A stretch of 64,000 nucleotides of DNA from Neopusillimonas maritima (GTDB taxonomy: Bacteria; Pseudomonadota; Gammaproteobacteria; Burkholderiales; Burkholderiaceae_B). The stretch lies in the NCBI RefSeq assembly GCF_040930455.2, contig NZ_CP170494.1. The stretch is one strand, 5' to 3'. Under the pieces are notes generated by a model. It had not been told where the DNA came from and ran no database searches. It worked only from the letters and a program-made list of their open reading frames with translations. Position 1 is the stretch's first letter. Every line of letters starts with the position of its first letter. Below, in pieces: positions 53,925 through 63,120 of the stretch. A program made the position numbers and the translations under genes.

Positions 53925-53962
53925 AAAAAGACTAAGCCCCATGATTGGGGCTTAGTCTTTTT
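53925..53962. terminator. Bidirectional terminator between vanA and iclR
   Basis: A 16-bp perfect stem AAAAAGACTAAGCCCC / GGGGCTTAGTCTTTTT with loop ATGATT, giving T-runs in both directions between convergent genes. Confidence 0.9.
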
Positions 53963-54006
53963 CCTGATCGTTTGACTCAGTTTTGTCGAGATCGCAGGTT
54001 TTAAAC

Positions 54007-54756
54007 CTAACCACCAAGTTGACTTGATAGTGTCTTTGTTTCTGTCATGAGTAATTCGCCAAGCTCTTTGATTTGAGCAGTTCCTAATCTTACATTGGGG
54101 CCAAACACACCAATTGAGCCTGCGACCTGTGTTCCTCCGGTAAAAAAAGGTGCGGCAATAGCTACGGCGCCCGGGATAAGCTCTTGAAGACTAACGGCGT
54201 AGCCTTGCTGACGGGTTCTCGCCAATTCTTCTTGAAACTGCTTTGGGTCGAGATGAGTGTTTCTCAGGTACCCATTGAGTTGGTCTTGGTCAACGTCTGA
54301 GTACGCCAAGATGGCACGGCCACTCGCGCCCAGGACGATACTTTCGCGATAGCCCACACCCCTCTTAAAGCTTAACGGCTGAGCGCTAGGGAGCTCACTG
54401 ATACATGTCCTGTAAGCGCCTTGAGGTATGAAAAGAGCGACAGTTTCACCTGTGGCTTCCCATATACGGCGTAGTACAGGCTTTGCAAATTCGCTTAGTT
54501 CAAAGCTCGATGTCCAGACGTGAACCAAGTGAGCGACCGATGGGCCAAGCCTGAACTTTTGTGGTTCTCCAACAGACATAACAAAGCCACTTTGCTCTAG
54601 CGTGTAGAGCAGTCTGTATAAAGTGGGTCTGCTGAGATCTACACGCTTTAGTAGTTCACCAGCGGATAGCTCATAGTCCGCTGCCGTGAATGCCATCAGG
54701 ATATCCAGTGCGCGATCAACCGCGCGAACACTGTCCCCGAGCCTTTCTGTGGTCAT
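54007..54756 (-). CDS. IclR-family transcriptional regulator
   Basis: 249-aa IclR protein. Winged-helix DNA-binding domain at residues about 10-75 (VRAVDRALDILMAFTAADYELSAGEL, LSRPTLYRLLYTLEQSGFV) and the C-terminal ligand-binding GAF-like domain (FIPQGAYRTCISELPS, GRAILAYSD). IclR proteins respond to aromatic acids in many catabolic clusters. It is convergent with vanA and divergent from the dehydrogenase operon, and the two palindromes flank it, so it probably controls both. Confidence 0.92.
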   Translation of the reverse strand: MTTERLGDSVRAVDRALDILMAFTAADYELSAGELLKRVDLSRPTLYRLLYTLEQSGFVMSVGEPQKFRLGPSVAHLVHVWTSSFELSEFAKPVLRRIWEATGETVALFIPQGAYRTCISELPSAQPLSFKRGVGYRESIVLGASGRAILAYSDVDQDQLNGYLRNTHLDPKQFQEELARTRQQGYAVSLQELIPGAVAIAAPFFTGGTQVAGSIGVFGPNVRLGTAQIKELGELLMTETKTLSSQLGG

Positions 54757-54829
54757 GAAGTTCCTTCAGATGAATATTAAGTCGATACCTTGATCCGTAA
54801 AGACCCTGATAAAAAACACCGCAAGAATT

Positions 54830-54866
54830 TGTCCGTCAGACGTATAATAGTATCGTCTGGCGGACA
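54830..54866. promoter_or_regulatory. Palindromic operator B between iclR and the dehydrogenase operon
   Basis: Arms TGTCCGTCAGACG and CGTCTGGCGGACA around TATAATAGTAT; symmetry extends by GAATT/AATTC to 47 bases (54825-54871) with one mismatch. The centre contains a perfect TATAAT -10 box. It matches operator A. Placed 74 bases before iclR and 205 before the dehydrogenase start, it could give autoregulation and control of both divergent units. Confidence 0.75.
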
Positions 54867-55070
54867 AATTCAATAAGGTCACTGCTAAGGGCGGGTTGTA
54901 CTGTTGATTGACACACACCAAATGGTCGTCATTAGCAGTCTCCTTGTAGCTCGAAATTCATCGCCCCAATGCCCTGATAATTACTGGAATTGTATCTGAA
55001 ACAGCCGTCTGGCTACCAGACTAACGAAACACAAAAGATCCATTTAATCAAACCATTGAGGACTAAGAAT

Positions 55071-55838
55071 ATGGATAGGAGCAAAAAATTAAGCGGACGC
55101 GTTGCCATCATTACTGGAGCTGCGCAGGGCATAGGCGCGAGCTACGCAAGCGCGTTGGCAGATGAGGGGGCTGCAATAGTGCTAGCCGATATTTTGGATG
55201 CTGAGCCATTAGCGCAAGAGATCCGCCAGCGAGGAGGGAAGGCGATGGCATTGAAGGTTGATGTCACCAGTGCGTCGTCGGTCAAGTCGATGGTGGCTAA
55301 TTCGGTAGAAGAGTTTGGATCTGTCGATATTCTAATTAATAACGCAGCGCTATTCGGGAATGTTCAACCCAAGCCTTTTCTTCAAATTACATCCGAAGAG
55401 TGGGACCGAATGATGTCCGTAAACGTTAGGGGGGCGTTTGAATGTGTTAAAGCCGTTGCCCCGCAAATGAAAAAACAGAAGTACGGAAAAATCGTAAATA
55501 TTGCATCTGGGACTGTTTTCAAAGGTATACCGTTGATGCTGCACTATGTGTCATCCAAGGGCGCCATCGTAGCAATGACACGTTGTTTGGCGCGCGAGTT
55601 GGGTGACGATGGAGTTCGGGTTAATACGCTGGCACCCGGTCTCGTAATGAGTGAGAGCGTCTTGGACAATCCAGCTTGGCGTGGAGCCGTTGTACAAAAT
55701 AATGTGAATAGCCGCGCAATCAAACGTGATGCTACGCCAGAGGATATGTGCGGAACGATGGTTTACCTGTGCTCTTCTGAGAGCGACTTTGTCACTGGGC
55801 AGGTGCTTGTTGTTGATGGTGGGTCAGTGACTCATTAA
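55071..55838 (+). CDS. Short-chain dehydrogenase/reductase
   Basis: 255-aa classical SDR. NAD(P) motif TGAAQGIGASYA, NNAA motif (LINNAALFG), catalytic Ser in NIASGTV, Tyr-x3-Lys in YVSSKGA, and the C-terminal VDGG. The start at 55071 (MDRSKKLSG) is preceded by GAGGAC, and an earlier frame is not homologous. First gene of an operon with the aldehyde dehydrogenase (31 bases away). Possibly oxidises an aromatic alcohol or a side-chain hydroxyl; substrate unknown. Confidence 0.88.
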   Translation: MDRSKKLSGRVAIITGAAQGIGASYASALADEGAAIVLADILDAEPLAQEIRQRGGKAMALKVDVTSASSVKSMVANSVEEFGSVDILINNAALFGNVQPKPFLQITSEEWDRMMSVNVRGAFECVKAVAPQMKKQKYGKIVNIASGTVFKGIPLMLHYVSSKGAIVAMTRCLARELGDDGVRVNTLAPGLVMSESVLDNPAWRGAVVQNNVNSRAIKRDATPEDMCGTMVYLCSSESDFVTGQVLVVDGGSVTH

Positions 55839-55869
55839 TGACCGCCAACGTTCACTTAAGGGTATGTAG

Positions 55870-57318
55870 ATGAAAAGTCGTAATTTAATCGATGGCAATT
55901 GGGTTGAGGCTATAAGTGGGGAACGTGCTAAGAGTATTGATCCCTCCACCGCTTTGCCGATTGGATCTTTTGCGGCGGGTGCTCGGGCCGATGCACAAGC
56001 GGCAATTGTTGCTGCATCAAAAGCATTTGAAGATTGCCACTGGGCGCAGAATCCTCGGTTGCGCCAGCTAGTGATGTTGCGCTGGGCAGATCGACTAGAG
56101 GAAAAATTAGAAGAGTTGGCAACACTCCTTGTAACGGAAAACGGAAAAATCATCTCTCACGCACGGGCCGAAATGGCGATTGCTATATCGGAAATTCGTT
56201 ATTACGCTGGACTTGCCCGGCATATTCCAGGAAATGTTCTCGAGGTCGAACCGGGTGTATTTTCCACACTGTTGCGTGAGCCTGCCGGGGTCGCCGCGCT
56301 TATTATTCCTTGGAACGCCCCAGTTGCCTTATTGATTCGTTCCCTGACACCAGCCCTAGCTGCTGGGTGCACAGTCGTAATCAAGCCAGCGCCTCAGACT
56401 GTTCTGATCACGACTGAAATCATACGCGCTTTGCATGAAGATGAGGCACTCATGCCGGGCGTCGTGAATATGGTTGCAGAAACAGGGCATGAAGTGGCTC
56501 AAGAGTTTGTGACGTCGCCAGACGTTGCCGTTGTTAGTTTTACTGGGTCCAATTTGACTGGGCAACGCATCATGGCTGCAGCTGCGCCGACAATGAAAAA
56601 GCTGTCGCTGGAGTTGGGTGGTAAATCATGTGCTCTTGTTTTTGAAGACGCTGACATAGCTCGGATGGCCCCTATGCTAACGGCCGGTGCCATCATTATT
56701 TCAGGACAGCAGTGTACGGCCGTACGCCGGATTTTGGTGCATGACTCCAAATATGAGGAGGTGAAGCGAGCTTTGAAGGTGAGCTTTGAGCAGATTGTTG
56801 TAGGGCCCGGTCATCAAGCGGGAGTTGATATGGGACCTATGATTGATGAGGCCTCTTTGTCTTTGATCCAATCAAATATATTGGAGGCGACGGATATTTG
56901 CGATGAAGTGATAGTGAGTGGTGGACGTCTAGGCGGTGCACTTGCGCGAGGTTACTTTTTAACGCCCACGTTAGTTGCACATGATGACCCCTCCGCTGAC
57001 TTCTGTCAGAAAGAACTATTTGGCCCTTTTGTGGTGTTGGAAAGGTTTGCGGATGAAGCGGAGGCAATCGCGAAGACGAACTTTACCGAGTACGGGCTCT
57101 CAGCCAGCGTTTGGACACGTGACGGTGCCCGCGCAATGCGGCTGGCACGAGCACTTCGTAACGGTACCGTTTGGATTAATGACCACAATAAATTGTTTGC
57201 TGAGGCTGAGACTGGTGGCTATAAGCGTAGCGGTTTAGGTCGCTTGCACGGTCATGATGGTCTTATGGACTTTATGGAGATTAAGCACATTTACCAATCC
57301 GTAGGTGTTGCTGCGTGA
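55870..57318 (+). CDS. Aldehyde dehydrogenase
   Basis: 482-aa NAD(P)-dependent aldehyde dehydrogenase. The catalytic glutamate is in LSLELGGKS and the nucleophilic cysteine in ISGQQCTAV; IPWNAPVALLIRSLTPALA is the cofactor region. Family similar to vanillin/benzaldehyde-type and betaine-type enzymes. Following the SDR and preceding a terminator, it would take an aldehyde product to the acid that the demethylases accept (inference). Confidence 0.9.
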   Translation: MKSRNLIDGNWVEAISGERAKSIDPSTALPIGSFAAGARADAQAAIVAASKAFEDCHWAQNPRLRQLVMLRWADRLEEKLEELATLLVTENGKIISHARAEMAIAISEIRYYAGLARHIPGNVLEVEPGVFSTLLREPAGVAALIIPWNAPVALLIRSLTPALAAGCTVVIKPAPQTVLITTEIIRALHEDEALMPGVVNMVAETGHEVAQEFVTSPDVAVVSFTGSNLTGQRIMAAAAPTMKKLSLELGGKSCALVFEDADIARMAPMLTAGAIIISGQQCTAVRRILVHDSKYEEVKRALKVSFEQIVVGPGHQAGVDMGPMIDEASLSLIQSNILEATDICDEVIVSGGRLGGALARGYFLTPTLVAHDDPSADFCQKELFGPFVVLERFADEAEAIAKTNFTEYGLSASVWTRDGARAMRLARALRNGTVWINDHNKLFAEAETGGYKRSGLGRLHGHDGLMDFMEIKHIYQSVGVAA

Positions 57319-57368
57319 ACGTTTTTTGATCCTAACTGTAGATATATTTCTTTGCTGTTTGACTCTGA

Positions 57369-57404
57369 AACCTCGAGCTGCCGATAGGAAGCTCGGGGTT
57401 TTTT
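57369..57404 (+). terminator. Terminator after the aldehyde dehydrogenase gene
   Basis: 11-bp stem AACCTCGAGCT / AGCTCGGGGTT (one G-U) with a 10-base loop and a run of six T, 51 bases after the stop. Closes the SDR-aldehyde dehydrogenase transcript. Confidence 0.85.
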
Positions 57405-57492
57405 CATTGTTAGTCAATGTTCCTTTGCGAGCCATAGTCTGGCCTATCCGACAGCCTATAACTAAGTAATAACCCGCATTTTAAGTTGCCCT

Positions 57493-57515
57493 AAGTATCC
57501 ATACAATGGATACTT
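57493..57515. promoter_or_regulatory. Perfect 23-bp palindrome upstream of the second Rieske gene
   Basis: AAGTATCCAT, spacer ACA, ATGGATACTT: a perfect inverted repeat 48 bases before the start codon of the LigXa-type oxygenase. It differs from operators A and B, so a different regulator, not encoded in this window, likely binds it (for example a GntR or TetR protein). Confidence 0.6.
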
Positions 57516-57562
57516 ATCTTGCTAGATGGACATTTGCCAACCAATCAAAGGAGTTAAACATC

Positions 57563-58834
57563 ATGAATTTAGAAATGTCGGAAACATTAGTTCGTACTGG
57601 TTCAGGGACCCGCATGGGTAGTTTGATGAGGTGTTATTGGATACCTATCCTGAAGTCCAATGAGATCGCTGAGCCCGATTGCCCCCCCGTCCGTGTGCAG
57701 GTATTGAGTGAAAAGCTCCTGGCATTTCGCGATACAGATGGCAATCCAGGGATCATCGATGAGTTTTGTTCTCACCGAGGGGTGTCTCTTTTTTTCGGTC
57801 GTAACGAAGAGAATGGGATTCGCTGCGCATATCATGGTGTGAAGTTTGACCGAAATGGTCAATGTGTTGACGTGCCATCCTCGCCAAAGGCTTGCGCCCA
57901 TATGCATATCAAGTCATATCCGTGCATTGAGCGTGGCGGAATTGTGTGGGCCTACATGGGATCAAAAGATCGCATGCCGCCACCTGTTGATCTGGAGTGG
58001 GTGACTTTGCCAGAAAGTCATGTCCATGTGTCGCGACGCTGGCAGGAGTGTAACTATTTGCAGGCTATGGAAGGTGGTATCGATACTGCGCACGTTTCAT
58101 ATGTGCACCGTTACGAAGTGGATATTGATCCAATGCACCAAGGCACAAAGGCGCTTGATTACATCAAGGCAGACGGCAATGTGGTGTTCGAAATCGAAAA
58201 GATGCCATTTGGATTGACTCTGTTCGGCCGTAGGAACGGAGAGGAAGATTCATATTACTGGCGAATCACGCAATGGTTGTTCCCCTGGTACACATTGATT
58301 GCCCCGTTTGGCGACCATTCCATGGCAGGTCACATTTTCGTGCCGATGGATGATCATAATTGCTGGGTTTGGAGCGTCAACTTCCATCCCCACAAACCTC
58401 TCTCAGACGAGGAGCGCCGTGAGCTCGAGCTCGGCAAGGGAATCCACGTAGAGTACGAGGAGGGCTCTCTGAGACCTAAGGCCAATAAGGACAATGACTA
58501 TTTGATTGATCGACAGGCGCAGAAAGATAAGCGTTCATATAGTGGCGTCTTTGGTTTTGCACTTCAGGACTCATCATTGCAAGAGAGTATGGGGCCAATT
58601 CAGGATCGAGAAGCCGAACATTTGTTGCCTACTGATAGGGCAATTGTGATGGCAAGACGGATGCTTCACGATGCGGTAATTGGGATGGAGAAAGGAGAGC
58701 AGCCCCCTGCGTTAGATGCGGCGGCGCAGCATGTACGTTCAGCCGGCGTTCTACTGGATCGATCTGTGAATCCAGTTGAGTGGGCGCGTGCGCATCTGAA
58801 CAACAACTTGGACAAGCCAATTTATACAGTCTGA
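57563..58834 (+). CDS. Rieske oxygenase, LigXa/phthalate-4,5-dioxygenase type
   Basis: 423-aa Rieske oxygenase alpha subunit. Cluster ligands in FCSHRGVSL and CAYHGVKF; mononuclear-iron site MEGGIDTAHVSYVHRY. The C-terminal part (FGFALQDSSLQESMGPIQDR) matches the LigXa C-terminal domain. Family members demethylate lignin-derived methoxy acids or hydroxylate phthalate. The ATG at 57563 is preceded by AAAGGAG; an in-frame ATG at 57506 lies within the palindrome. It needs a reductase, probably the VanB-like protein. Substrate unknown. Confidence 0.88.
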   Translation: MNLEMSETLVRTGSGTRMGSLMRCYWIPILKSNEIAEPDCPPVRVQVLSEKLLAFRDTDGNPGIIDEFCSHRGVSLFFGRNEENGIRCAYHGVKFDRNGQCVDVPSSPKACAHMHIKSYPCIERGGIVWAYMGSKDRMPPPVDLEWVTLPESHVHVSRRWQECNYLQAMEGGIDTAHVSYVHRYEVDIDPMHQGTKALDYIKADGNVVFEIEKMPFGLTLFGRRNGEEDSYYWRITQWLFPWYTLIAPFGDHSMAGHIFVPMDDHNCWVWSVNFHPHKPLSDEERRELELGKGIHVEYEEGSLRPKANKDNDYLIDRQAQKDKRSYSGVFGFALQDSSLQESMGPIQDREAEHLLPTDRAIVMARRMLHDAVIGMEKGEQPPALDAAAQHVRSAGVLLDRSVNPVEWARAHLNNNLDKPIYTV

Positions 58835-58879
58835 TAGATCTTGTTCAATTTAGGTGCACCATTTGAAGGGGTGTTTTAA

Positions 58880-59653
58880 GTGGGTAGATTAAGTAAAAAG
58901 AAAGCGTTGATTACCGGAGGTGGTGCTGGTATCGGCTCAGCATGTGCTCGATTGTTTTGTTCTGAAGGGGCAATTGTCACGATTGTCGATAGTGATAGGC
59001 AGTCGCTGGAACTTACGGTAGATTTAGTGAGGTCAACAATTCCTGACGCTTTGATTTCAAGCTTTGTGGCAGATGTTTCGTCAGCTGAGTTGGCTCAGTT
59101 GGCAGTTCAGCATTGTGTTGACTTCTCCGGCGGATTAGACGTCCTTGTAAATAACGCTGCTTGTCGGAATTATTCGACATTGGGTGAGGCCACTTTAGAT
59201 GAGTGGAACGCCGTGGTATCCGTGAACTTGTTTGGAAATGCTAATTATTGCCGAGCATCTTTGCCGTATCTGCGTCAATCAGGGAGAGGCAGCATTGTGA
59301 ATGTTTCGTCATGCTACGCAGTTAGTGGGCGTAAAGGAATGGGTCTTTACGACACCACCAAAGCAGGACAATTGGCGTTTACACGTACTTTGGCTCATGA
59401 GGAAGCATGCCATGGGGTCAGAGCCAATGTTGTTTGCCCTGGCTCAACCCTAACGGAATTTCATATTGCTAAAGCAGAAGCGAAGGGTAAGAGTGTTGAT
59501 CAGCTTAAAACTGAGCGTAGTGTCACATCACTGCTTGGTCGTTGGGCTTCGCCAGAGGAAATTGCATGGCCAATTCTTTGGTTGGCTTCGGATGAGGCCT
59601 CCTTCGTTACAGGAGCGACCTTTATGGTTGATGGTGGATTGTCAGCTATGTGA
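58880..59653 (+). CDS. Short-chain dehydrogenase/reductase (second)
   Basis: 257-aa classical SDR with GTG start (AAGGGGTG upstream). NAD motif TGGGAGIGSACA, NNAA (LVNNAACRN), catalytic Ser in VNVSSCYA and Tyr-Lys in YDTTKAG, tail VDGGLSAM. 45 bases after the Rieske gene, presumably one operon. Function inferred only. Confidence 0.87.
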   Translation: MGRLSKKKALITGGGAGIGSACARLFCSEGAIVTIVDSDRQSLELTVDLVRSTIPDALISSFVADVSSAELAQLAVQHCVDFSGGLDVLVNNAACRNYSTLGEATLDEWNAVVSVNLFGNANYCRASLPYLRQSGRGSIVNVSSCYAVSGRKGMGLYDTTKAGQLAFTRTLAHEEACHGVRANVVCPGSTLTEFHIAKAEAKGKSVDQLKTERSVTSLLGRWASPEEIAWPILWLASDEASFVTGATFMVDGGLSAM

Positions 59654-60138
59654 TTTACGTTGCCTTAGCGAATATATGGTATCCAAATAACCTTATATTA
59701 ATAGACTCGGTGGGTGGATTGAGAATCTGTTCTTTGCAATGTCGAGCGCTACTAAAGCAATTGGTTTGTTACTCTGAGTTGAGTCATTCATCACCTTGAA
59801 TCAAACCGGGAATCGCGGAGGCTGTTTGGTTAAAGTAAAACAGGTTCCGCAGCGGGAGCCGCGAACTGTCGATAATAACGCTCTTCGGCTTCGGCCGGTG
59901 GCACATCGCCAATCGATCCGAGCAACCGTTGGTGGTTGAACCAAGATACCCACTCCAAAGTAGCTAGCTCCACGGCTGCTTTGGATTTCCAGGGTGCCCG
60001 GCGATGAATTAATTCAGTTTTGTACAGTCCATTAATCGTTTCTGCTAACGCATTATCATAGGCACTTCCCGTATTGCCCACCGAAGGATTGATGCCAGCT
60101 TGACCCAGACGCTCTGTATACCGAATTGATACATATTG

Positions 60139-61592
60139 GGTGGATTCAAGTGGTCGTTGCAACATCTCAGGAAAAGAGGTGTTATATGGGACGACCTAAA
60201 GGTTGGGTAACTGGGCAAACCGGACGCGCGCCGATGTATTCGCCGGGACGCCCAGGAGTTAATCAGCGACCCACAAAGCGGACGTTTTGGAAATACATCG
60301 CAGCAGGGCTCTCAAGCGAGGAGGCGGCCCAAGCGAGTGGCGTTTCACAACCTGTAGGGCCACGCTGGTTCCGAGAAGCAGGAGGACTGCCACCAATGAG
60401 CCTGAAGTCTCCTTCAGGGCGCTATCTGTCTTTTTCTGAGCGTGAAGAAATTGGCTTAATGCGCGCTCAGCAACAAAGCCTACGGGAGATTGCCCGACGC
60501 TTAGGGCGCTCGCCATCAACGATTTCACGTGAGTTGCGGCGCAACGCAGCGACGCGCGGTGGTACGCTGCAGTACCGGGCGACAGTGGCACAGTGGAAGG
60601 CTGATAGAGCAGCGCAACGTCCAAAGCCAGCCAGACTTGCACAGAACGCCGCGTTAAGGGCCTATGTACAGGAGCGGCTCGCCGGCATGGTTCTCGACGC
60701 TCATGGCAAGTCGATCTCAGGACCAACGGTGCCATGGAAGGGGCGCCGTCACGGCCCGCGTGCAGATCGACGCTGGGGCAGTTGCTGGAGTCCAGAGCAA
60801 ATCAGCCGTCGGCTACCCATCGATTTTCCGGACGATGCCTCTATGCGGATATCTCACGAAGCCATTTACCAAGCGCTGTACATTCAGGGGCGTGGGGCTC
60901 TACGACGAGAGTTGTCAGCTTGCCTACGCACTGGCAGAGCATTACGGGTTCCACGCGCCAGATCTCAACAACGAGGCAAGTCATTCATTACCCCTGACGT
61001 GATGATTAGCGAGCGACCGGCCGAAGCGGCTGATCGCGCTGTACCCGGTCACTGGGAAGGAGATTTGATTATTGGACTGTAAACAGTTCGGCAATAGGTA
61101 CGCTGGTTGAACGTTCATCCCGATTCACGCTGCTACTGCACCTGCCGCCAATGGCATGCCATGAGCCAGGGGCTCGGCTCAAGCATGGCTCCGCTACAGC
61201 GGGCCATGGTGCAGAAGCGGTGCGTAACGCCATAGCAGCCAAGATCACTGCGCTTCCCGCGCAATTGGCCAAGTCATTGACGTGGGATCAGGGGACTGAA
61301 ATGGCTCAGCACATGCAGTTGCGAATCGAGACGGGGTTAGCCATCTACTTCTGCGACCCACGAAGCCCTTGGCAACGCGGCACCAATGAGAATACCAATG
61401 GATTACTGCGGCAGTATTTCCCAAAAGGCACAGACATAAATCGATATACTGACCGAGAGCTAGATGCCGTGGCTGCCACGCTGAATAGTAGGCCGCGAAA
61501 AACCTTGGGCTGGAAAACGCCTGCGGAAGCACTCGCCGATCTATTATCGAAGGCTCAAAAAACCGGTGTTGCAACGACTCCTTGAACTCGGG
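60139..61592 (+). mobile_element. IS30-family insertion nested in the IS3 element
   Basis: About 1.45 kb inserted into orfB after the glutamine codon, with the trinucleotide TTG duplicated on both sides (60136-60138 and 61593-61595). Ends are related inverted repeats (TTCAAGTGGTCGTTGCAACA at the left versus TTCAAGGAGTCGTTGCAACA at the right, read inward), imperfect at the tips, so the exact ends are plus or minus a few bases. Confidence 0.82.
60186..61585 (+). pseudogene. IS30-family transposase, frameshifted
   Basis: The N-terminal helix-turn-helix (LSFSEREEIGLMRAQQQSLR, LGRSPSTISRELRRN) and the start of the DDE domain end at a TAA (61080) within GHWEGDLIIGL. The rest of the domain, from SSAIGTLVERSSRFTLLLHL to the catalytic-Glu region SPWQRGTNENTNGLLRQYFP, lies in another frame. 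So the gene is frameshifted at about 61075-61085 and probably dead. Confidence 0.87.
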
Positions 61593-62197
61593 TTGAACTC
61601 CGCGATCTGAATGGTGGATCAAGCCATCCGATTCGCTGGGACGTCGGTCATACACTGCTTGTTCTAACGCATCTAAAACAAAGTCCGTTGTCATACTGCT
61701 GCTGGCTCTCCAGCCCACAATCCTTTTGGAATAAGCATCAATGACAAAGGCCACGTAGAGCCAACCCTGCCATGTGGATACATAAGTGAAATCTGCAACC
61801 CACAGGCGGTTTGGACGATCAACTTCGAACTGACGTTTGACCAGGTCCATTGGATGTGCCGCTGCGTTGTCAGGCACGGTGGTACGTACCCGTTTACCAC
61901 GACGAACGCCTTCAATGCCCAGCCGGCGCATCAAGCGCTCAACCGTACAGCGAGCCACTGAGATCCCTTCACGGTTCATTTGCCTCCAAACCTTGCGGGC
62001 ACCATACACGCGAAAGTTCTGCTCCCAGATGCGGCGAATATCCATCATCTGTTGCTCATCTTTCTTTGCGCGTTGGCTGCGTAACCAAGGTTGACGGCAC
62101 CGAGCGGCATGGCGCCTGTACGCTGACGGAGCAACCTGCAGTACCTTACAGATCGGATCGACCCCGTATAAATCGCGATGCGCATCAATGTAGGCGT

Positions 62198-62521
62198 TTA
62201 TTTCTTTGTTTGGCGGTCGATCTCCGCCTGTGCGAAAAAAGCGCTCGCCGTTTTTAGAATCTCGTTGGCTCGCCGTAATTCGCGATTCTCTCGCTCCAGC
62301 GCCTTCATGCGTTCACGTTCGTCGGTGGTCACGCCGGCACGGACACCGCTATCAACCTCTGAGCGCTTGACCCACTCGAGCAGCGTTGAGGCATTGCAGC
62401 CAATCTTGGGGGCAATGGACTGCACAGCAGCCCACAACGATTGATAGTCCTGGCGATGCTCTTGGACAAGACGCACCGCACGCTCGCGCACTTCAGGCGA
62501 AAAGGTATTTTGTTTCTTCAT
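62198..62521 (-). CDS. IS3-family OrfA
   Basis: 107-aa helix-turn-helix protein of the IS3 family (FSPEVRERAVRLVQEHRQDY; MKALERENRELRRANEILKTASAFFAQAE with a leucine-zipper pattern). In IS3 elements a -1 frameshift joins it to OrfB. Confidence 0.92.
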   Translation of the reverse strand: MKKQNTFSPEVRERAVRLVQEHRQDYQSLWAAVQSIAPKIGCNASTLLEWVKRSEVDSGVRAGVTTDERERMKALERENRELRRANEILKTASAFFAQAEIDRQTKK

Positions 62522-62582
62522 AGCTTCATTCTCTCAGGAAATGAAGCCTCCTCAAAACCCGGTTTGATTCACCTGTCCTTCA

Positions 62583-62903
62583 GTGTTGTTAGTCGGTCTC
62601 GACAGTATTGACGAAAAGCGACTGACTTTTAAAGACTTACTCAGAAGGTACTACGGTCCGGAGTTTGTGAGCACGCAGCTGTTGCAATGGGCCGTGGATG
62701 AAAAACTCGAAACGGTTCTGATCGAACCGGGCAAGCCATGGCAGAACGGCACCAACGAGAGCTTTAACGGAAAATTCCGCGACGAATGCCTGTCGATGGA
62801 ATGGTTCCGCAATCGCTTGGAAGCCCGGGTCATCATCGAAGACCGATGTCGCCACTACAATGAGATCCGACTGCAACAAGACATTTTTTGGGGGTGCTGG
62901 TGA
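62583..62903 (+). pseudogene. IS3-family (IS407-like) transposase fragment
   Basis: C-terminal fragment of another IS3-type OrfB: YYGPEFVSTQLLQWAVDEKL, EPGKPWQNGTNESFNGKFRD and HYNEIR, the catalytic Asp/Glu region, ending in foreign residues (LQQDIFWGCW). No start, first half missing. It directly follows the IS3 element. Confidence 0.85.
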
Positions 62904-63120
62904 GGCCAACATCCTACATATTTGAAATCTGAGCAGGTCTAACTATATTTGTACAGTGGTGCTTTTGCTTGAGTCCATTGTTCTGGTTCATGGCCTGGAC
63001 CCCAGCATTCGATCGCTGTGCCATCGCGACGAACGACTGGGCCGCATTTTTGTTAGGTGGAGCTTATAATTCCCGGAAGAGAAGGGCTTGCTTTGTGCCA
63101 TTTGAGGAATGGTTGACGAC
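62904..63120. other. Spacer between transposase debris and vanB-like gene
   Basis: Nothing recognisable: no gene, hairpin terminator or repeat that I can support. It may contain a few further remnants of transposase sequence. Confidence 0.4.

Larger units (their letters stand above)
59830..62048 (-). pseudogene. IS3-family OrfB integrase, split by the IS30-type element
   Basis: DDE integrase in two parts. The 5' part (61596-62048; the frame is open further upstream toward orfA with the typical YIDAHRDLYGVDPICKVL, so the real start is by frameshift) runs to HHSDRGVQ. The remainder (59830-60138) reads YVSIRYTERLGQAGINPSVG, SAYDNALAETINGLYKTELI and WFNHQRLLGSIGDVPP. Joined they give the normal motif SDRGVQYVSIRYTERL. 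Inactive because of the insertion. Confidence 0.9.
59797..62571 (-). mobile_element. IS3-family insertion sequence, itself interrupted by an IS30-type element
   Basis: Ends TGAATCAAACCGGG (59797) and CCCGGTTTGATTCA (62571) are inverted repeats, with GGAGGCT inside each; the 3-bp target duplication CCT flanks them (59794-59796, 62572-62574). It encodes orfA and orfB on the minus strand. Subtracting the nested element (60139-61592) and the duplicated TTG leaves about 1.3 kb, a normal IS3 size. Confidence 0.9.

Noticed and set aside
60259..60735. Minus-strand ORF inside the IS30-type transposase
   Set aside because: Antisense to conserved transposase motifs; no start signals or recognisable domain.
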